Source: Papaver somniferum (taxonomy: Eukaryota; Streptophyta; Magnoliopsida; Ranunculales; Papaveraceae). Taken from it: a stretch of DNA of 64,000 nt. Position 1 is the stretch's first letter, and every line of letters starts with the position of its first letter. The stretch covers positions 161,886,770-161,950,769 of the forward strand of contig NC_039366.1 in assembly GCF_003573695.1 (NCBI RefSeq), in the 5' to 3' direction. The notes under the pieces were generated by a model. That model worked only from the letters and a program-made list of their open reading frames with translations, was not told the origin of the DNA and made no database searches. This document shows, in pieces, positions 57,511 to 64,000 of this stretch. Position numbers and translations under genes: made by a program.

Positions 57511-60387
57511 AGAGTAGAACCTTGATTGTTTTATGATGAGTATATAGATGGTAACAAATCATTCGTACGCAATTACAATTCGTTCATCCTTTTAGACTTG
57601 CAGAATCCCCGAATTAATGTTTAACCTTCGATTGTTACGACTTTGATCTTGAAATCGATTCTGGACCTTGGAATTACCTGGGACTTTGTGTTGAACGTCA
57701 ATGACATGATAATGAAGTCTTGATGGGACAAAATTTCCCTCTTTGAAGAATGGAATTCGTTAATTAGGGTTTACTCGGCCAAAACCCTAATTTTCTCTCT
57801 TTGTGCATCCTTGAGCTTTAGAGTTTGTACAAGCGAATATGTGGGGAAAAGAGAGTTTTTAAATGGATTCATTGATAGCCTTGATTTTGGTGAAGAGCCA
57901 TGAGAAAATATAGGCACTTACTTTTGAAGTTACGGAGTCCCTATCCCATGTAAATACTGAATTCAGGCTTGTACTGTACCTAAACCCTAATTTCTCTTTT
58001 TTCGCATCTGACTCCTTCAGACACTCTGTAGAGGCTTTAAGAGGCTTGGAATGCATGTATTTATATTGAGGGGTTAGCAACTTTTATGATGAGAAGTCGC
58101 TCAATCCCTTATACTAATTAGACACTCCTTTTCCGAGAAAAAAATGTCTATCTTTGAAACCAATGGTATTTTCGTCAATAACCAATATGAGCCTGATTTT
58201 TTTCTGACATGAAAGAATTCGTGAGATTCCTTAGGCATAATCACGGCTTGAGAGAGGGAGAGAGGCGCATGTCTGGTCTTGGTTTTGAGAATTATGAACT
58301 CAAACTTCCCTTTTGAGCTAAATTCCCTTTATTTTCTCTGAGATTCCGCTTTTCTGGATTCCGTTTCAATCCCGTTCTTCATAGAGAATTTATAGAACTC
58401 AATACTCACGTGTACTAGGCTTTTGGAATGAGTATATGAGAGCTTGGTCGGTCTCTGGCTGTATCAGGGCCTTCTTCCTTAAAAATACTCAAAATTGCGA
58501 AACAAGGGTATTTTGGTCAAAATCTCTTATGAGCTCGTTTTTGTTGAAGAGTAATGAGATAAAAGGGATTGATATAAGTGTATAGGACCGTCCAAGAGAA
58601 TGGAGAGATTCGGTACCTTCTCTTTTAGAATAAATCCCCTTCTCACCAAATTCTTGAAATTAGGGCGATTTTCGTCAAAACCCTAATTTTCTTCGACTTT
58701 GATCCCTCTGAAAAATTTCAAGAGAATAAATCACGTCCAACTGGCCTAGGAGATCATATTCACGCATGAAAAGGGCTTGGACACGACCTGGGGAAATTTT
58801 AGAAGAAGAAAAGACTTTGGTTTCCTTATTTGAGCCAAATTAGGGTTATTTTCCTCAAAACCTAATTCTCTTCGACTTTGATCCCTCTGAAAAAATTCCG
58901 AGAGAATAAGTGACATCACACTGGAGTAGGATAGAATTCTTACGTATGGAAAGATCTTGGCCACGGCTTGGAGGGATTTTAGAAGAAAGGAAAACCCTCA
59001 GTTTCCTTATTTGATCCAAATTCCTCTTAATTTCCTCTTTTTGCTCTAATTCCTTTTCCTTTTGCTTCAAGGCTTCCTTTTTGAAATAAAATTGAAAAGA
59101 GAAGTATTTTTTATATGTGATATAATGTATAGAAACCGGTCCACCTCCTCCCATGAATTCTACTTGCACTGAAATTCCTTGTTTGAGCGGAATTCCTATT
59201 TCTGTTTGAAGTATAACTGGTATTGCAGTAAACTGTTTTAGTATACTTAATGTTTGAATTTAATTCTTGACCAATGAATTATAATTGTGGAATGAATGTG
59301 CTGAACATATTCCTCTTTCTTAGATGATAGCTTTGTTTGTCTTTCAAAACGATATTAATCTTCAAATTGATGACATAGAAGTTAACAGAAGTACTTATCA
59401 TCTTGAGTTTGCTGATGTAGATACCCATCCTTCGATTCTCCATAGAGTCATCTTCTGTAAGTATTGATATTTATCCCTCCTTGATCATATATTCATATTC
59501 CTTCGACCATTGAATGAATAGAAGTAGTCGTATTTGTCAAGGATTCATTTGTTTAGGTGTTCTTCAGAAAACTTCATATTCGAGGCACTTAGGGAGAATG
59601 GTTGTAAACTCTTCATACAAACTCTGATTTGAGTTCCGGACCCAAATTTGAAAGAAAAGAGAATATACTTTCTAATGCAAAATGAATGACTTAATTCCGA
59701 GTTCGTTTGGCCAATCAAATCAGTGTATACTTTTGACTTCAAAAATCCCGTATAAAATTCAGGAGTTTTTCAGATTGCACTTACTTAGGTGTTGGGACCA
59801 CATCTCCCAGATCGTTTGTCCATTTGAGGCGCCCTTTTGATATGTTGTTGAGAAGGCATATGAAAACATATTTTCTTCAGGAAGCACCCTGAAATTCCTT
59901 ATGCATTGTCATCAGTTTTCGAGTATTCGCGCTGGAATGTGCCGATATCTCCTTTCCAAAGGAGTCTTTGTTGCATTTGAACCCTTGATGCATTGAGAAT
60001 CTTAGGAAACTATCCCTTGGAGTGTTATGACCTAATTAACCTTCCTTAGACTGTCATAGGTCGTGAATTTTATCCCACTGATACAAAAAGTGTCCGTGGC
60101 GTGCTTATACGTTTTACCTTTTGTTATACAAAACGTATTTTTTGTGGCTCTTTGAGGAATATGGGTTTGAATAAAACCTATGAGTATCCTTGGGGACATG
60201 GATTATCTTTCTTAGGATTGGAATAAGGGTAAGATCTCTAAGTATGGGGATATATTTCGTTTTTTTGCTTGTGAGGCTTGAGATATATACTCGTTAAAAA
60301 GAAACCCTAATTTGCTTCGTATATATGTATTCAAACCTTCATTTTCCGTGAAATTCATTTGACTTCCACTTTTGTATACTTAAGATA
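57511..60387 (-). other. Internal 3' region with repeats of about 180 bp
   Basis: 58680-58840 and 58861-59030 are tandem copies about 181 bases apart (shared CTTCGACTTTGATCCCTCTG). Weaker units with AAAACCCTAATTTTC lie at 57783 and 57985. A minus frame at 58855-59169 contains a lysine/glutamate helix (KKEALKQKEKELEQKEEIKR), unrecognised. The rest up to 60387 holds no gene I can support. Confidence 0.5.
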
Positions 60388-61140
60388 TGGGAATACCTCA
60401 AGATATTTCTGTTGAGAATAGAAAAGAAAGATCTTCCTTCAATGATGACTCATGCGTCTATCAGTCCCCAGTTATTAGTACTTCTCACATTGAAGAAACT
60501 CGAAGAGATGAAACAATTCCGTTGAATGTCACATAATATCCTATTGGTGGTATTGTTTTCGTTGGTATTAAAGCAATCCTAAACTTAGATGACGTACTCA
60601 TAGAGGAACACGATATTGATGCTGGATCTGCAGAGTTGTATAAGGCTATACGGCAAAGGTACGACCATGTTGCTACGATGAAGGAGATAAATTATGTCAT
60701 TCGTCCCTCCAGTTAATGACTTGTGATCGGTTCTCAATGAAGCAAGGAATATAACTTTTAACATAACCCATCCTGGTATTCTTTCTGGGAGACTTGCTGA
60801 GAATCTTCGCTTCAATGTGACACGGCTACTAGAATGACTCAACTCTGTCAGAGTCTGTTGGAGTGAGTTGAGTTCAGGTCCTCGTTTTAAGAGAGGTTCT
60901 TAATCTGGAAGAGTGTATGGTAAATGAAGAGTGTGCATGCGTATCGACATGCAGAGGACAAAGTGAAGCAGTTGAACGTGGAGCAAGAGAGTTTATTTAG
61001 GGGCTTCTGCTGGATGATTTTCTTCTGGGTTGATATTTTCCCTCCGTGGACCTTTTTCGTATGCATCTGGTAAAGGAAGAGGACCCTCATGAGTTTAAAC
61101 TTGATGCAAATCCTATATTGCTCCATTGGCTATGTGATTA
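60388..61140 (+). pseudogene. Antisense ORF remnant in the long-LTR element
   Basis: The plus strand opens at 60388 (MGIPQDISVENRKERSSFND), has a TAA near 60532, continues in frame with LNLDDVLIEEHDIDAGSAEL and YDHVATMKEINYVIRPS, then after a break gives NITFNITHPGILSG and, near 60905-61140, a frame with HLVKEEDPHEFKLDANPILL and several stops. It runs opposite to the element direction inferred from the LTR. Tat-lineage gypsy elements are known to carry additional ORFs, sometimes antisense, between pol and the 3' LTR, and this position fits. Protein function unknown. Confidence 0.4.
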
Positions 61141-62002
61141 GGTGAAAACCTTAAGTTAAATTCGTAGTAGGAGTTCCCCCCTTGTGCGGTCTTCACTCCA
61201 GAGGTTGTAGAAACTTCATTTGACATTCGTTTTCAGTGGTTAACCCCAACTATCAAAAAGAACATACTTTCCTTTCATCTATTAGAGAAAATTAGAATCT
61301 AGAGATTAATTTTTTTCGGTGATAAGTCCATATGAAGTTGAACTCGGAAATATAGGGTTGTCAGCAATTATATATTCCATTGTTTAAATGATATCTCTCG
61401 GATCGTATTTTGAAACATCATGCCCTTTTAACACGTGGTAGGAAACTATAGACTCCTCTTCAAACCGATTGTGAACCCTAGTTTGCTCCTGCATGCGTTT
61501 ATTATTGAGGGATAATTTGAATACTTCTTCTACTTGATATAGTTCTGGTGCACGCATATAAAACCCTAAAACATCTTATCTTCAGTCAGGATCCGGGACA
61601 TGGTTGCAATTGCTGAGTACAGATGTTGACGGAGAATAATTCGACGAGACCAGAATTAGATATGCGAGATTTCTCGAGATAAATCCTCTTCACGATTTTA
61701 AAGGTCGATCTCTATTTTCATAGTCCCAAGTAAAAACAGGTTATAATGTGGGTTTGAGGAGTTAAATTGTTTTGATGTGTCCCTATATTTAGATACTCTT
61801 GCGTTGATTGTTTCTAAATCTGTTATCTGAAAACTAGATGTTTGGGTCACCTCTTGTTAATCACATAGATGTATGATACACGGTTCTTTGTCAGTCCCCA
61901 GTTTCTTGCATGAATAGGGATTCTTATTTATTAGAGATGTTTGATCGTCCGGGAAATATCTCTGTTTTGCTCGAGATTAAGTCTTCAGGGATGAGACAAA
62001 GT
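61141..62002. other. Internal element sequence, no gene
   Basis: Continuation of the element's internal region, AT-rich, ended by the Copia LTR insertion at 62003. The five bases before it are AAAGT; the matching duplication would lie outside the window. Confidence 0.4.
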
Positions 62003-64000
62003 TGTTAGAGCACTGCTCGGTCAAACTCGCATGCGTTGCTATCTCAAGCATGTTTGTCAATGTTAGTGATCAAAAATATAAGTCTTGGTTTCTAGTCTCT
62101 TATATCTAAGTCTCGGACTAGGATAGTAAGTGTAGTTGAGATCAAGGACTTCATGGCGATTCATCATACGAGTAGAAGATCTACTCAAGGAACCGGTGGA
62201 ACTTCTCGATAAAAAGGTATGGGGAGACTTGAAATTATGTGTCACTCAAAAGTCTATCTATTATATCTCATACTCTTTGAGACAAAAGTCGTATGCTATA
62301 TATATAGACTAGATCATACACATTTGGTATTTCAACCCGAGTATACCTCACCTATCTATATCTCGAAATATGTGTTGGTAATATTTTCGCTTCGACCAAG
62401 TTTATCTTTACCTAGTGACGAAAGTCATGAATGTTTCAATCACTTTGAAAATTTCTTTGACGATAAATAATGTAACAACTATATAACGTCCTCTAAGAAT
62501 GTTTCGATGATTGGAATGAGAGGTTAGATTACATAACCAATGGATTCCTTGAACCGATGTTTTCGAACTTTGTTGATCAAGAGAACCATAAGTATGGAAA
62601 GTGCCAAGTCCGCGAACTGCCGAAGTTCTCAAACCCGAGAATTTCTGATGGAGTTGACAAACTACTTGCGTGAGCCAAGTCCGCGAACCCAGTCCGTGAA
62701 CCGGCGTAGTTCTCGAACCCGAGAATTTCTGCTGGAGTTTGTAAACTCTATCCGGTGTCTTAAGTCCGCGAACCTAGTATGCGAACTTGAGAAGGTTATA
62801 TATCTAAAGATGATTTCTGAACTTAATCTTAAAAGACTAAGGAATGCATTTGCAAACCGTGGCTATTAAAGTTCATGAACCGATTAGAGTGAATCAAATC
62901 ATCTTTGATTCAATTGTGTCTTGTGTAGTTATATAAGATTTCCTTGCAATTGAACAACTCTCTTAACTAGTTCATTTGAGTCAATTGAACTAGTTATGGT
63001 GAATAAGAACATGGTTGGTATGAAACGCTCATATGGTTAACCTCTTTGGGTAGACTATTGTTGAACCAACAATGTACACGTTTAGGTGCAGTTAACAAAC
63101 CTAGAAGCGTACAGTCATTTGTGTATGACAAGCTAAGTTTTCGATCTAACGGTTGAGAAATATTAGCTTGAATCTAAATCAGGTTTTCATCTAACGGTGA
63201 ATATTGAATGCTTTGTAACTAAGGCAAAACCCTGATTTGAAAGGCTATATAAAGAAGACATCTAGTATTGTGCAAAACTAATCCCCAGACCTTACGTGTG
63301 ATACTAGTTTGCGTGCTAGAGTCGTTTCTCCTTTAACCTTTGGTTTTCTTATTCTAAAACCAGGTTAACGACTTAAAGACTTCATTGGGATTGTGAAGCC
63401 AGACCGATACTAATTTTATCGTAGTTGTGTGATCTGATCTTACATCTTCTAGCGTAACAGTACAATCTTATTGATTGTCTTGAGATCGTGAGTGTTCTCC
63501 GATAGCCAAGATATAAAAAGTAATCACAAACACCTTCGTCTCATCGTTTGTGATTCCACGACATCTTGTTTTGGCTACCATACGATTAAGATTGTTTTGA
63601 GGTGATTGATTAATCTAGGCTGTTCTTCGGGAATATAAGACCGGATTATCAATTGGTTCCTGTTCACCTTGATTATTATCAAAAGACGAAACAAAAACTT
63701 TTAGGGTTTTTCTGTGGGAGACAGATTGATCCTTTGATAGACTTGTCTGTGTGAGACAGATTTGTTTATTGTTAAAGCCTGCGATTTTGGGTCGTAGCAA
63801 CTCTTAGTTGTGGGTGAGATCAGCTAAGGGAATCAAGTGCGCAGTATCCTGCTGGGATCAAAGGCGTAGGGAGTGTAACTAGACCTTGGATCAGTGGGAG
63901 ACTGATTGGGGTTCAACTATAGTCCAGTCCGAAGTTAGCTTGGAGTAGGCTAGTGTCTGTAGCGGCTTAATACAGTGTGTATTCAATCTGGACTAGGTCC
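62003..64000 (+). repeat. Copia LTR E, cut by window end
   Basis: Starts TGTTAGAGCACTGCTCGG and follows the copy C LTR to GGACTAGGTCC, leaving about 400 bases beyond the window. No polypurine tract precedes it, so it is a 5' LTR or a solo LTR. TATATAAA is at 63246-63253. Its U3 repeats (62600-62790) use AAGTCCGCGAACC and TTCTCGAACCCGAGAATTTC, unlike the GTATGC type. Confidence 0.8.

Overview
The window is plant nuclear DNA, almost entirely layered transposable elements. Evidence for a plant: a Copia Gag with CX2CX4HX4C knuckles, primer-binding sites matching plant initiator tRNA-Met, a hAT transposase of the RICESLEEPER/BED type, plant-style Helitron 3' ends (hairpin then CTAG), and GT..AG introns. 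It looks like a large, repeat-rich eudicot genome; the species cannot be fixed from sequence alone. No complete host gene, rRNA, tRNA or CRISPR array was seen.

Layout. 1-5824: 3' part of a Copia element carrying gag but no pol (copy A), its truncated LTR, and the head of a second LTR in inverse orientation. 5827-6413: broken integrase of a Ty3/gypsy element (Tat-like). 6533-15815: complete 9.28 kb minus-strand element of the same Copia family (copy B), with 2.8 kb LTRs, PBS, PPT and a perfect AATTC target duplication, again without pol. 16141-16853: array of about ten hairpin-forming repeats. 17272-19897: complete-ended but dead hAT transposon with an 8-bp target duplication. 20837-22945: two broken minus-strand gene copies of unknown function. 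24291-36351: a long LTR of a second family, split by Copia copy C (24553-33719), whose 3' end is fused to an inverted LTR (D). 36869-41906: possible Helitron end, a 42-bp minisatellite, a tandem duplication and a possible spliced gene fragment on the minus strand. 41907-55061: about 13 kb bounded by two outward-facing Helitron 3' ends with related inverted arms; inside are a possible eIF5B gene fragment and a 3.56 kb solo LTR (48039-51601) with a GGTTG target duplication. 55551-62002: 3' LTR and internal region of a minus-strand long-LTR element with an antisense ORF remnant. 62003-64000: another Copia LTR (E), cut by the window end.

How the parts relate. Copies A, B and C share Copia/Sirevirus-like marks: long LTRs, several polypurine tracts before the 3' LTR, and tRNA-Met priming where the PBS is visible (B and C). 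A and C also keep a Gag with a coiled coil and zinc knuckle. All lack protease, integrase and reverse transcriptase, so they would depend on proteins from an intact relative. Their LTRs carry different tandem repeats at the same U3 position. The nesting gives a relative order: the gypsy and long-LTR sequences are older, and the Copia elements landed in them and later recombined and deleted. All functional calls are by reading motifs; no database search was run.
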